Numbered from the stretch's first letter, positions 33,295-44,499 are shown. The stretch: 64,000 nt of DNA from Heligmosomoides polygyrus polygyrus (GCA_947396885.1 OX377206.1:10718778-10782777), one strand, 5' to 3'. Program-made: numbers and translations. The notes: generated by a model not told the origin, from the letters alone.

Positions 33295-33302
33295 GTACAG
33301 CA

Positions 33303-33606
33303 GATAAATTCCAATGGTAAGCTTCACAATACTGAGAATAGCTAACTCGCGAGTTAACAGCTATCATTAAAAGTGAGGGTCAGAGTTACTTGACTTCTAT
33401 CCAACACACGTACAAAAGCACGAAAGCTCGTCGAAAACTAAAAGAGCAAAACTTCACTAAAAATATGAAAACAATAATCAAAAGACATGACAAATGGAGG
33501 AAAAGATACTGGTTGACTGGATGGTCTCAGCAGGAGGTCAGCTCACCGGCCATATGTCAATATCGATATTTTTCTAGTTTAGCCGATCTACCACCTCTTA
33601 TATTCA
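33303..33606. other. Unassigned sequence inside unit 1
   Basis: A 127-codon frame (33390-33773, +) crosses this stretch, the hairpin module and beyond. Its composition is not protein-like and I do not call it a gene. Confidence 0.4.
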
Positions 33607-33608
33607 GA

Positions 33609-33682
33609 ACAAGTGCTCCGTCACGCCTATCGGCGTGCCTCGCACTTGCGCGCTTCGCGCGATGTTGCAGTATCACTAAGCT
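33609..33682 (+). repeat. Conserved double-hairpin module
   Basis: ACAAGTGCTCCGT, hairpin CACGCC-TATC-GGCGTG (33622-33637), then GCGCG-CTT-CGCGC (33648-33660), then GATGTTGCAGTATCACTAAG. It is homologous to 14740-14817 on the minus strand. Similarity stops sharply on both sides. The copy in unit 2 is at 37520-37593. Confidence 0.65.
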
Positions 33683-33903
33683 AAGGACAATCACATCAAG
33701 CTTGCTGCTCTACTTGTATAGCTTTCTTCCCTACTTAGGAGTACAAAAGGCTCGCAGCACGTACAGTATATAGTATGATAGGGCGATCTATTGGTCCCTC
33801 ATTACTGTTCTACCCTTAGTGATACGGTCTTCCATTACTGGTACTGGTTACTCCCTCAATGATCCCGCTTAGCGGATGACGTCTTCGGTACGTCTACCTG
33901 AAT

Positions 33904-34788
33904 CCCCAAACACGTTGATCAATCGATATTGATCGATAATATCGACCGATATCGATTGATCAACTTCAGATTCGTGTTCAGCGACCTCGATTACCCCCAA
34001 GGCTAAAGTTTCGGACCGCTTGAACGAAATACACGAAAAATCGATATTATCGATCGATATCGATTGATCAACTTCAGATTCGTGTTCAGCGACCTCGATT
34101 ACCCCCAAGGCTAAAGTTTCGGACCGCTTGGACGAAATACACGAAAAATCGATATTATCGATCGATATCGATTGATCAACTTCAGATTCGTGTTCAGCGA
34201 CCTCGATTACCCCCAAGGCTAAAGTTTCGGACCGCTTTAACGAAATACACGAAAAATCGATATTATCGATCGATATCGATTGATCAACTTCAGATTCGTG
34301 TTCAGCGACCTCGATTACCCCCAAGGCTAAAGTTTCGGACCGCTTTAACGAAATACACGAAAAATCGATATTATCGATCGATATCGATTGATCAACTTCA
34401 GATTCGTGTTCAGCGACCTCGATTACCCCCAAGGCTAAAGTTTCGGACCGCTTGAACGAAATACACGAAAAATCGATATTATCGATCGATATCGATTGAT
34501 CAACTTCAGATTCGTGTTCAGCGACCTCGATTACCCCCAAGGCTAAAGTTTCGGACCGCTTTAACGAAATACACGAAAAATCGATATTATCGATCGATAT
34601 CGATTGATCAACTTCAGATTCGTGTTCAGCGACCTCGATTACCCCCAAGGCTAAAGTTTCGGACCGCTTGGACGAAATACACGAAAAATCGATATTATCG
34701 ATCGATATCGATTGATCAACTTCAGATTCGTGTTCAGCGACCTCGATTACCCCCAAGGCTAAAGTTTCGGACCGCTTGAACGAAATAC
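33904..34788. repeat. 108-bp satellite array, about eight copies
   Basis: A 108-bp unit containing AACTTCAGATTCGTGTTCAG, AAGGCTAAAGTTTCGGACCG and the palindromic ATCGATATTATCGATCG repeats about eight times. Differences are concentrated in two adjacent bases (GA, GG or TA after the GGACCGCTT block). Because 108 is a multiple of 3, the minus strand stays open for 320 codons (33869-34831) as a 36-residue repeat. The frame is judged incidental: its start lies in unrelated repeat and no coding signal is seen. It ends against a C run at about 34790. Confidence 0.9.
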
Positions 34789-34820
34789 ACCCCCCCCCTA
34801 CACCCCCCCTCTCTCTACTC

Positions 34821-35410
34821 CAACACCGCATCTCCAGGCACGTTTGGCAGCGTGTTCGGCACGTCTACTGACTCGCCAGGCACGTTGGGCAACGTGTTCG
34901 GCACGTCTACTGAGTCGCCAGGCACGTTGCACAACTGCAACCCCCCTCCTCCGACGATTCCCCCTTACAGGACTCCAGCACCGCATCTCCAGGCACGTTT
35001 GGCAGCGTGTTCGGCACGTCTACTGACTCGCCAGGCACGTTGGGCAACGTGTTCGGCACGTCTACTGAGTCGCCAGGCACGTTGCACAACTGCAACCCCC
35101 CTCCTCCGACGATTCCCCCTTACAGGACTCCAGCACCGCATCTCCAGGCACGTTTGGCAGCGTGTTCGGCACGTCTACTGACTCGCCAGGCACGTTGGGC
35201 AACGTGTTCGGCACGTCTACTGAGTCGCCAGGCACGTTGCACAACTGCAACCCCCCTCCCCCCACGATTCCCCCTTACAGGACTCCAGCACCGCATCTCC
35301 AGGCACGTTTGGCAGCGTGTTCGGCACGTCTACTGACTCGCCAGGCACGTTGGGCAACGTGTTCGGCACGTCTACTGAGTCGCCAGGCACCTTGCACATC
35401 TACAACCCAC
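34821..35410. repeat. 155-bp tandem array, about 3.8 copies
   Basis: Units start at 34821, 34976, 35131 and 35286. Each contains two roughly 50-bp submonomers built on GTGTTCGGCACGTCTACTGA and CGCCAGGCACGTT, then CTGCAACCCCCCTCC. The unit is not a multiple of 3, so open frames shift between copies, which argues against coding. Confidence 0.92.
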
Positions 35411-37814
35411 ACACTTCCCCCTCACATTCAACACCGGCAGGCTCACTGATCCCCCCCTGGACAGACGCTCCCCCCCTGGACAGACGCTCCGCCCCGTACA
35501 GACAGACAGCCCGCCCCCTTAAGCGGCTTATTATATTAGATTCGTTGACGTGCTTGGGACTCGGCGAAAAAATTTCTAGCATGCAATGCATTAATGGATA
35601 AGCGTAAAGGACGGCGTTACTCAATCCCTTTTGGGATGCGCCACGCATTCTACTTCTACGGGATGTCGCGGAGGCGATTTGAATGCGTATTTGGCCACAC
35701 AATGACTTGCGGTGGCCAGCCAATGCAGAAGTCAGCGCTCAAACCCTTCCAGACATGTCTGGTACCAATCAGGGGTGCACACGAAATTCTGGGCGTTAAA
35801 TTTTCTTAGCGAAATTTTTTAACGGAAAATTTTCGTTAAATTTCCTGTAAATCGTTAAATTTCGCTAAAATGCATTTAGCTGTAAACCATTATTTCAATT
35901 GAAAAAAGGAAAACCTTATTCGTTTAACTTCAAGAGTTCAACAGCTAACGTTCAAGGAATGGAGTGTAACACTGCAATGTAAATCAAACAAATCATCATC
36001 AACAAACACAGAAAAATAAACTAGCCTTCAGCAACAAATTATCTACAGGGTATAGAGTAAGAACAACTATGGAATTACCATTCAAGGCAAGATGATCATC
36101 GGTAAGGCATCCTGAAATATGCGACCAAGCAGGTACCCGGAGTTCCACCCTTTCCTTGTTCTTTTGTTAGACTGTTCTACGAACATGTGCAATCTCCGTG
36201 CAGGCACCAGCCCATTAAGTACAGAAAGACTTAATAAAAATACGGTAAAAACACCTTCAGTTGAATGTTAACACGTTGACGATCTCAAAATTTTCGGGTG
36301 CCTGTTGCGTGGGACCAATCATATTTTTGCAACGTCGGGACAGTGATACGACATCGTGTCACACGGTCCCACACTGCCGAGAAGGTGTGACACGCCGTCT
36401 TCGTGTTAGCGCTCAGGAAAGGTAGCTTTCCAAGTTTTTGTTATTAGCGTTTTTGTAAAATAGCTTAAAATACGTCAAATATATACATCGAGCGGCCGAA
36501 AACGTTCGCTCCGTCTCGACTGCTCCAGGTGGGCAAAAGTTTTTTGAGATGAGCAGCGCCAGGTGAGAATAGGCATATCTTACGAGGTTAGACCAGCATC
36601 TTTGTGAATTCGTTGATCTGCTTGGGGACTCGGCGAAGAAATTTCTAGCTCCAAAGTACATTAAAGGATGGGGATAAAGGATGGCGATACTCAATCCCTT
36701 CTGGTATACGCCGCTCATTCTACTTCTACGGGATACCCTGGAGACAATGGCTAGCGGTAGCCAGCCAATGAAGAAATCAGCGCTCTGTCCTTCCCAGGCA
36801 AGTTCGGTACCAATTCACCGAACCGAGAGGGATTGAAGGCTTGGTTGGCCTGGGCGGGAAATCCCGAAGAAGCACCAGCAATCTGGTATAGGGTGCACGC
36901 GATAGCCAGCACCTCCTCCGACTGCGCTACACGTCACCCAAAATGTATTATTTCTAAAAATTCAAAACGAATTGAATTGATAAAAATATCAAAATATTCT
37001 TGCTGATTTCAATAGTTTTCCGGGAACAGTCCTAATCGGGAGGATGAGACCTGCAACATTAGAGAATACTGAGGGGAAATGTGATAAACTCACTGAGAAA
37101 ACAGTCCGTTAAAAATTCCGTTAAGTCGTTAAGCCAGATTTTACCGAGAAATGCCGTTAATTCGTTAAATTCGTTAAATTGTTAACCGTTAAATGTGCAC
37201 CCCCGGTACAGCAGATAAATTCCAATGGTAAGCTTCACAATACTGAGAATAGCTAACTCGCGAGTTAACAGCTATCATTAAAAGTGAGGGTCAGAGTTAC
37301 TTGACTTCTATCCAACACACGTACAAAAGCACGAAAGCTCGTCGAAAACTAAAAGAGCAAAACTTCACTAAAAATATGAAAACAATAATCAAAAGACATG
37401 ACAAATGGAGGAAAAGATACTGGTTGACTGGATGGTCTCAGCAGGAGGTCAGCTCACCGGCCATATGTCAATATCGATATTTTTCTAGTTTAGCCGATCT
37501 ACCACCTCTTATATTCAGAACAAGTGCTCCGTCACGCCTATCGGCGTGCCTCGCACTTGCGCGCTTCGCGCGATGTTGCAGTATCACTAAGCTAAGGACA
37601 ATCACATCAAGCTTGCTGCTCTACTTGTATAGCTTTCTTCCCTACTTAGGAGTACAAAAGGCTCGCAGCACGTACAGTATATAGTATGATAGGGCGATCT
37701 ATTGGTCCCTCATTACTGTTCTACCCTTAGTGATACGGTCTTCCATTACTGGTACTGGTTACTCCCTCAATGATCCCGCTTAGCGGATGACGTCTTCGGT
37801 ACGTCTACCTGAAT

Positions 37815-38699
37815 CCCCAAACACGTTGATCAATCGATATTGATCGATAATATCGACCGATATCGATTGATCAACTTCAGATTCGTGTTCAGCGACCTCG
37901 ATTACCCCCAAGGCTAAAGTTTCGGACCGCTTGAACGAAATACACGAAAAATCGATATTATCGATCGATATCGATTGATCAACTTCAGATTCGTGTTCAG
38001 CGACCTCGATTACCCCCAAGGCTAAAGTTTCGGACCGCTTGGACGAAATACACGAAAAATCGATATTATCGATCGATATCGATTGATCAACTTCAGATTC
38101 GTGTTCAGCGACCTCGATTACCCCCAAGGCTAAAGTTTCGGACCGCTTTAACGAAATACACGAAAAATCGATATTATCGATCGATATCGATTGATCAACT
38201 TCAGATTCGTGTTCAGCGACCTCGATTACCCCCAAGGCTAAAGTTTCGGACCGCTTTAACGAAATACACGAAAAATCGATATTATCGATCGATATCGATT
38301 GATCAACTTCAGATTCGTGTTCAGCGACCTCGATTACCCCCAAGGCTAAAGTTTCGGACCGCTTGAACGAAATACACGAAAAATCGATATTATCGATCGA
38401 TATCGATTGATCAACTTCAGATTCGTGTTCAGCGACCTCGATTACCCCCAAGGCTAAAGTTTCGGACCGCTTTAACGAAATACACGAAAAATCGATATTA
38501 TCGATCGATATCGATTGATCAACTTCAGATTCGTGTTCAGCGACCTCGATTACCCCCAAGGCTAAAGTTTCGGACCGCTTGGACGAAATACACGAAAAAT
38601 CGATATTATCGATCGATATCGATTGATCAACTTCAGATTCGTGTTCAGCGACCTCGATTACCCCCAAGGCTAAAGTTTCGGACCGCTTGAACGAAATAC
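37815..38699. repeat. 108-bp satellite array, duplicate
   Basis: Same order of unit variants as in 33904-34788, showing that the whole block was duplicated rather than the array expanding independently. Confidence 0.9.
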
Positions 38700-38731
38700 A
38701 CCCCCCCCCTACACCCCCCCTCTCTCTACTC

Positions 38732-39321
38732 CAACACCGCATCTCCAGGCACGTTTGGCAGCGTGTTCGGCACGTCTACTGACTCGCCAGGCACGTTGGG
38801 CAACGTGTTCGGCACGTCTACTGAGTCGCCAGGCACGTTGCACAACTGCAACCCCCCTCCTCCGACGATTCCCCCTTACAGGACTCCAGCACCGCATCTC
38901 CAGGCACGTTTGGCAGCGTGTTCGGCACGTCTACTGACTCGCCAGGCACGTTGGGCAACGTGTTCGGCACGTCTACTGAGTCGCCAGGCACGTTGCACAA
39001 CTGCAACCCCCCTCCTCCGACGATTCCCCCTTACAGGACTCCAGCACCGCATCTCCAGGCACGTTTGGCAGCGTGTTCGGCACGTCTACTGACTCGCCAG
39101 GCACGTTGGGCAACGTGTTCGGCACGTCTACTGAGTCGCCAGGCACGTTGCACAACTGCAACCCCCCTCCCCCCACGATTCCCCCTTACAGGACTCCAGC
39201 ACCGCATCTCCAGGCACGTTTGGCAGCGTGTTCGGCACGTCTACTGACTCGCCAGGCACGTTGGGCAACGTGTTCGGCACGTCTACTGAGTCGCCAGGCA
39301 CCTTGCACATCTACAACCCAC
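38732..39321. repeat. 155-bp tandem array, duplicate
   Basis: Same unit order and same shortened last unit as in 34821-35410. Confidence 0.9.
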
Positions 39322-39447
39322 ACACTTCCCCCTCACATTCAACACCGGCAGGCTCACTGATCCCCCCCTGGACAGACGCTCCCCCCCTGGACAGACGCTC
39401 CGCCCCGTACAGACAGACAGCCCGCCCCCTTAAGCGGCTTATTATAT

Positions 39448-39753
39448 TAGAAGGATGTTTTCCGATTTCAGAGTAATACTTTGCATTAGTGCTAGACAAT
39501 CAACAGGCTGCTTGGACTGGAGACATAACAGCTGATTTTGGATGCACATTGTTCCGCATTCCAGCTTATTCAGGCCTCTCATCCAAATGGGGGCCAGAGA
39601 ATTGGTACCGGACCTGCATCAACTGGATGAAATGCTGAATTCACTACAATCTAGTTATAATGTATCAGGGAGGTTGGATGTGTTGGAGTGTTCGGCATTT
39701 TTCCTTATTTTTTTTTTTTATTCAGCATACAAAGGATACTCACCTCAGCAATA
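39448..39753. other. No gene seen
   Basis: Unique-looking sequence between the tandem duplication and a mariner insertion. Confidence 0.4.
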
Positions 39754-40677
39754 CTAGGGGGGGGGGGGGGGGGGAACAAAAGTAATGAGGTTCTCCATGA
39801 CGTGTCCATATATCTCGTGATTGCAGTCTGGTTTCGAGCTTATCGTATTTGTATGTTTGTGTGCTACCTACTGAAGGCCGCCTGAGAAGTTACCACTTCC
39901 GCCCTTTCCAGAAGCATGCCGAAACCGCAGTCTGTCTCAGGCCGAAACCCCACCCTGACGAGTCGACCTGTGTCGCGCAAATCTCTCCCGATTCCCAACC
40001 CCGAGCAGCCTGGACTCAATCTTAACGCAGGATGAGAAGTACGTCTTCTACCTTAACCCTGCCAAGCAGCCAGTCTGGGTGGGGCCTGTTGACCCGTTAC
40101 CGACCTTCGTTCGGCGAGATGTTCACGGCGAGAAGCACCTTCAGAGCTTTTGAGTCTGCGCCCATGGACCGGTATACTGGAAGCTGTTTACCAAAAGCAC
40201 GACGTTGGACTCCAAGGCCATGGTAAACAAAATAGAAGAGATGGACCTGCGACTCGAACTTATTCAGTCGCAGCGCGTCAAGAAGGTCCTCCTCTTCGAC
40301 AACGCCGCACCCCATCGGAAACAAGTGACCACGGATAAGCTTGCACAGCTGGACTACGTTCATATGTTTCACCCACCGTGTTCGCAGGACATCTCTCCAT
40401 GCGACTACCACTACTTCTTGAGCCTACAGGACTTCCTGGTCGGAAGGGGCACAAGAACCCAAGCAGTCCTTGACAACCATATCGAGCAGTTGATCAACAC
40501 CAGGCCCAAGCAGTTCTGGAAGGATGGGATCAGGAAGTCGGCTGAGCGATGGCAGCAAGTCATTGACCTTAATGGCATACACATTGCTCAGCATCCCTGA
40601 TTTGTAATTGAGTTATAAAGAGATAAAGAATTTTTTTTTCAAATTGCCTCATTACTTTTGCCCCCCCCCCCCCCTAA
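39754..40677 (+). mobile_element. Short mariner with poly-G termini (924 bp)
   Basis: The left end is CTAG followed by 17 G and AACAAAAGTAATGAGG. The right end, read inward, is TTAG, 14 G, then CAAAAGTAATGAGG. TA flanks both ends. The sister copy is at 49591-50525. Both lack the N-terminal half of a normal mariner, so they are internally deleted. Confidence 0.85.
39915..40600 (+). pseudogene. Mariner transposase, C-terminal part, broken
   Basis: From about 39915 an MPKPQS start leads into frames with stops. A Q-D-E-K-Y-V-F-Y block at about 40030 corresponds to the first catalytic motif. From 40205 one frame is open to TGA 40600: KKVLLFDNAAPHRKQ (second D), HPPCSQDISPCDYHYF (third D) and QFWKDGIRKSAERWQQ. 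The D-to-D spacing is 34 residues, as in mariner. The N-terminal DNA-binding domain is absent. Confidence 0.85.
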
Positions 40678-40679
40678 TA

Positions 40680-41504
40680 TAATCAACATCGTTAGTCACT
40701 ACAGTCTCCCACCTAATGAGCGAGTCAGTGATTCCCTTCTCCCAGAACTGGGAAAAGGGTATCGCTTCTCCCAATTCTGGGAGGACTCAATGAATACGCT
40801 GACCACCCTTTCAGCAGCTTCAATTTTCGAAAATGTTTTCTCCGCTAGGAACGCCTTAAGAAAACGAAGTGAGCGAAGTCAGAGAGGACAATATCATGGA
40901 AACAGAGTGGGTGAGGAACCGTAACCAACACAGCTCCTCCAATTTTTAGCATTTCTCCTTATCTAGATGCGTCCTAGTGTCCTCGTGAAGGTGGTCAGTT
41001 TTTCAAGAAGAAAAAAACGCCGTTGATGCCACTTATTCAGGCAGTACACGTTAAACAAGAATATTTGCGAGGATTAAGACGGAGTTTCTCTAACAGCCAC
41101 ATATTAATTTGTTTGTAGAATAAGAGCCGGAACCACATCTTCAAACACAGAACACCAATAAGTTTTTTAAGGAAAGCTAATCGAATCTCCACAATTTTCA
41201 GTTTCGGTATGTGACTGTTCCTTTTCGTGCAGATGTAGCCATAATTTCAATAAAAAATTGTTTCGTTTAAGTTAAACGTCTAGGGTTCTCAGTGGGGAGG
41301 AAAGATTTCCCTCTGCACTGTCTGTTTGAGCACAGCAATGAAATTGACAGTCAACTATATAATTCTCAAAGACGGCACACTGAACTAACGTCCGAGAGAA
41401 CCTTTCTTTGCAATTTCGCAAACAGGACAGGTAGCACAATTTGCCTCTGTTTCGCTCCTCTAGTGCCCTCCCCCCTCCCCCGACTAGGAGAGATCTAATT
41501 GGGA
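40680..41504. other. No gene seen
   Basis: Unassigned. A short direct repetition of GGGAAAAGGGTATCGCTTCT/CCCAATTCTGGGA lies near 40750. An IR-like CCCTTCTCCCAGAACTGGGA motif is also present. Confidence 0.35.
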
Positions 41505-41795
41505 TAGTAGATAAAGGACGGCATTGCAACCCCTCCTGAGATGCGCCAGGCATTCTACTTCTATGGGACCTCGTGGAGACGATTTTGAGGCGTATTTGGC
41601 TACACAATGACTTGCGGTAGCCAGCCGATGAACAAATCAGCGACTTATCCTTCCAAGACAAGCCTGATACCAATTAAAAGCCCCCAGAGGGGAGTAAGAC
41701 TTGGTTGGCCTAGGCGAGAAATCCAAACCAAGGACCCGGTATCGGGTGCACGCGACAGCCGGCACCTCCTCTGACTGCGCTACATGCGCCCTAGA
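41505..41795 (-). mobile_element. SINE1 copy, moderately diverged
   Basis: AAAGGACGGCATTGCAACCC at the tail side, AGGCATTCTACTTCTATGGG, CAATGACTTGCGGTAGCC, CAAGACAAGCCTGATACC and CTGACTGCGCTACATGCGCCC-like head sequence. The B-box region is mutated (CCTTGGTTTGGATTTC). Confidence 0.8.
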
Positions 41796-41799
41796 AGCT

Positions 41800-42546
41800 T
41801 CGTTACAAAGCAATGCTCCTGAGAGGCATTGAGATTCGGAAGAGGAAGTGGTGCGGTGTGACTAGAAATTCCTAATTAACTGAGCTAATTCTGATGATAG
41901 GAGCTGGTTCGAGCAGACACGCTGTGAAGGAGAATTTTTCTCAATAGAGGGCTGATGAGGCGTTCTGCGACGGATAAACGAAAGAGGAGGAGTGAAATGT
42001 GACACCCGAAACAACAAGTCGCTTCCGCTGACTAGATGCGAACCATCTATAGTTCCTGTAAACAAGACATCGCAAAGTTGCACAGAAATCGTAGACAGAA
42101 CCGGAGGCAAACAGGCTACCGGCATCAGCCTCTAATTTAGGGCAGTCTGAAGCAGCACTAGGACTTCGTGTGTGTGTAAAAATAATTGATCTGAGTGGAA
42201 AAAAGCTCTAACCGCTTCCGACTAGTCCTTCCATCAGCTAATGTCTATCGGGTAGGTAGCGCTGTCACGGTAAATCGGTTCTGTGGAAGATTTGCGATAA
42301 AAGCAAAAGACGACGGAACTGTAGGTGCAGAGAACAATACAAAATAAAGAAAAAGGCGAAAAAACTGGGCTCTCAACTAAACCATAAAGTTACGAGGAAC
42401 GTTGAGAAAGTCGCCGCTTCTACAGATTCATTAGACTCTTGCAATGTACTTGAATCACACCAAACATTTCAGCCGTTTCTGACCGTTAATTTCAGTTGAA
42501 CATAACTTCTTTCATTATCAAACGTTTCAGTTATAGCATAAAACTG
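41800..42546. other. No gene seen
   Basis: No recognised coding or repeat feature. Confidence 0.4.
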
Positions 42547-43480
42547 TTAGGGAACGTTTAGTGTGCACGCGTCGCGATGTAATGATAAGATCCCATATCG
42601 ATTCACCGCGTCTTGCGATCGATACGGGAGGTTGTCATTACATCGAGTTGCGTGTATACTAGACATTCTATTAGCTCTCGCTTATACTTCGACGCCGACC
42701 GACGCGATGGCTATGCATTGAGGCCAAATTGATTGATCGCCTCGCCCAGTGTCGACGCGAATCGGCTGGAAAGAATCGCGTAAACCCGCGACCAACCTCG
42801 CCGCTCAGCCTCGGATCGCGTCGCTCTACAAATGGGCGCGATGCGACTGATCGCGGTGGATTGGAGCGCGGTATTGCTGCTCAGCTGATCCTCACAGTGT
42901 GGACCCGCACTTGTCGGTAGCACCTAATTGGGCGTAATCGCGTGACCGCGTAGCTCGTGCTCATCGTCGTCCAAAACAGCGCGACGTGATGGGATGCATG
43001 GTCGTTCCGCTCGAATCGCGTCGCCCGGCGATGGAAGTATAAACAGAGCCGTACGCCTTGCTTAGTGTGTACGCGACGTGCGACGCGATGTAAGCGTAGT
43101 GGCCAAATTGATCGATCGACGCGATTGATCAATTCGGCAACTACACATGGCATCGCGGCGCTCAATTCATGGCCATTCCGCCGCACGCGGTCGAATAGTC
43201 ATAGGAAACTTCGCCGCGGCTGCCGCAACAGTGGCGGTTGGCGTGCGTGATGGCTTCCCGCGCCCATCGCGGGCATGTCGTACTTTTTCGCGCCGTGCGC
43301 GGTGTTTAGCGTTGGTCCTGGACGGATCGGGGTCGCGTTCCCTTGCAGAACGATGGGCGATGCGACGAGCACAGAGAAGTTCAAATTCTTTCGCGTCGCT
43401 CTGCAGAATTCATCGCCGCGATTTCATCGCGGCGACGGGAAGTATGCACGAGGCCTCAACGCTTGGTACATCGCTACCAA
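42547..43480. repeat. Cluster of GCGACGCGATG / ATCGAT palindromes
   Basis: At least three foldback-like blocks lie in a row. The first (about 42550-42668) has GGGAACGTTTAGTGTGCACG on the left and a CCCATATCGATT centre. The second (about 42674-43045) has CTTATACTTCGACGCCG on the left and CGGCGATGGAAGTATAAAC on the right. A third (about 43063-43170) holds GTGCGACGCGATGTAAGC and GGCCAAATTGATCGATCG. Further GC-rich halves run to 43460. Short open frames in several phases are products of the CG-rich sequence. Confidence 0.6.
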
Positions 43481-43896
43481 TGAAACTTTAATAAGCATCC
43501 TCAAGTAAGGATTGCACAATTAGGACTCATGAACTGTCGAAGGGCTTCTCTGCGCTACTCTTGTGCACGCTGAACATTCTCCTCTGGGATCGTTCAACGC
43601 TGTGAAATCGAGGTATGGAGATGACATAAAATTGAAACTGTCCATCAACCTTGAACCCTGCAGATTTTGTGTAAATGAATTTACGTGTTATTTGATGTTG
43701 TCACTCGTAGGGGTAGTAGGTTTTCATACGTCAGAGAAAGCCACACCTTCCGCAGATTCTAACACTTTGTTATTTAATATTTAATATTTAATATTATTAG
43801 CATGTTTTGCTCTCTTTTGCAGAATATAGTCAAAACCTTTGGTGGTACGAACTGATGAAACATACTGACCCGATAGCCATCACTGATGCAATGCAT

Positions 43897-44163
43897 GTCC
43901 TATGGTATACTGCCGCGAGTGTCCGCGGAAGGCGCGAATCGAGCCGGGATCCCTCACCTGGCCAATCGCCGTGCCCCGCCACACCCGCCGCCCGCGGATC
44001 GCCGCCAACGGACGATGAGGGAGTGGTATACTTCCCGCACGCTGGGCGGCAGCCTGTAGTACGGCGGAGTCCGGAAAAAAAACGCGCTCCAATGCGACGC
44101 TGGCCGCCCAAATCGACGACGACCGTCCGCGGATGTGCTCCCGCGTGAGTGTACCATAGGCCT
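43897..44163. mobile_element. GC-rich foldback element of about 267 bp
   Basis: The left arm (CCTATGGTATACTGCCGCGA, then GTGTCCGCGG) is matched by the right arm read inward (GGCCTATGGTACACTCACGC, then ACATCCGCGG). The interior is rich in CCGCGG and GCCGCC. It shares the GGCCTATG-type terminus of the TNA palindromes. Confidence 0.65.
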
Positions 44164-44182
44164 ACACCAAGGGATGGTTTAA

Positions 44183-44361
44183 GGAGCGTTTAGTGTGCAT
44201 GCGGCGAGACACGTGATGTAATGATAAGCTCCCACATCGATCAGGCGACACGATGACTCGATACGGGCGCTTATTATTACATTGATCATTCGCGTCGCAC
44301 AATCGATATAGGAGCTTAGGAGCACGCCGCGGCACGAGTCGTGAGCACACTAAGCGATCCC
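44183..44361. mobile_element. TNA-type palindromic MITE
   Basis: The left end GGAGCGTTTAGTGTGCATGC follows TAA. The right end, read inward, is GGGATCGCTTAGTGTGCTCA and is followed by TTA. The centre holds CCCACATCGATC and CGATACGGG. TAA/TTA fits a TNA duplication only if the middle base has diverged. Confidence 0.7.
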
Positions 44362-44499
44362 TTAGGCCTTCCATCTATGGTGACTTGGCTCCAGACATGC
44401 TGGCGGAAGCGCTTCGGCTACGGTAGGACGTCGGAGTTCGATACACCATACATTGCAAGAAGCATAGTACAAAAACATTTATTCAATGGAACACGGCAC

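Larger units (their letters stand above)
31626..35536. repeat. 3911-bp tandem duplication, unit 1
   Basis: Every landmark recurs at +3911 in 35537-39447, and the long frames inside are identical in both units. The unit contains most of a SINE1 fragment, the inner hAT, the double-hairpin module, the 108-bp array and the 155-bp array. The junctions share only TAGA-type microhomology (31626-31629, 35537-35540, 39448-39451). Confidence 0.93.
35537..39447. repeat. 3911-bp tandem duplication, unit 2
   Basis: Direct copy of 31626-35536. It contains SINE1 fragments 35601-35769 and 36668-36933, an inner hAT 35770-37205 that now lacks the outer left end, a hairpin module 37520-37593, a 108-bp array 37815-38699 and a 155-bp array 38732-39321. 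No difference was noticed by eye. Confidence 0.93.

Noticed and set aside
33869..34831. 320-codon open frame (and its copy at 37780-38742) as a repeat protein gene
   Set aside because: The frame exists because the 108-bp satellite unit is a multiple of three. Variation is confined to two bases, the start lies in unrelated repeat, and there is no splice or domain evidence.
33904..35410. CRISPR-like repeat arrays
   Set aside because: Units of 108 and 155 bp are directly contiguous with no variable spacers, there are no cas genes, and the context is eukaryotic.
34852..35449. Overlapping 95-109 codon frames on the 155-bp array
   Set aside because: The unit is not a multiple of three, so the same DNA is read in shifting frames. 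No coding signal.
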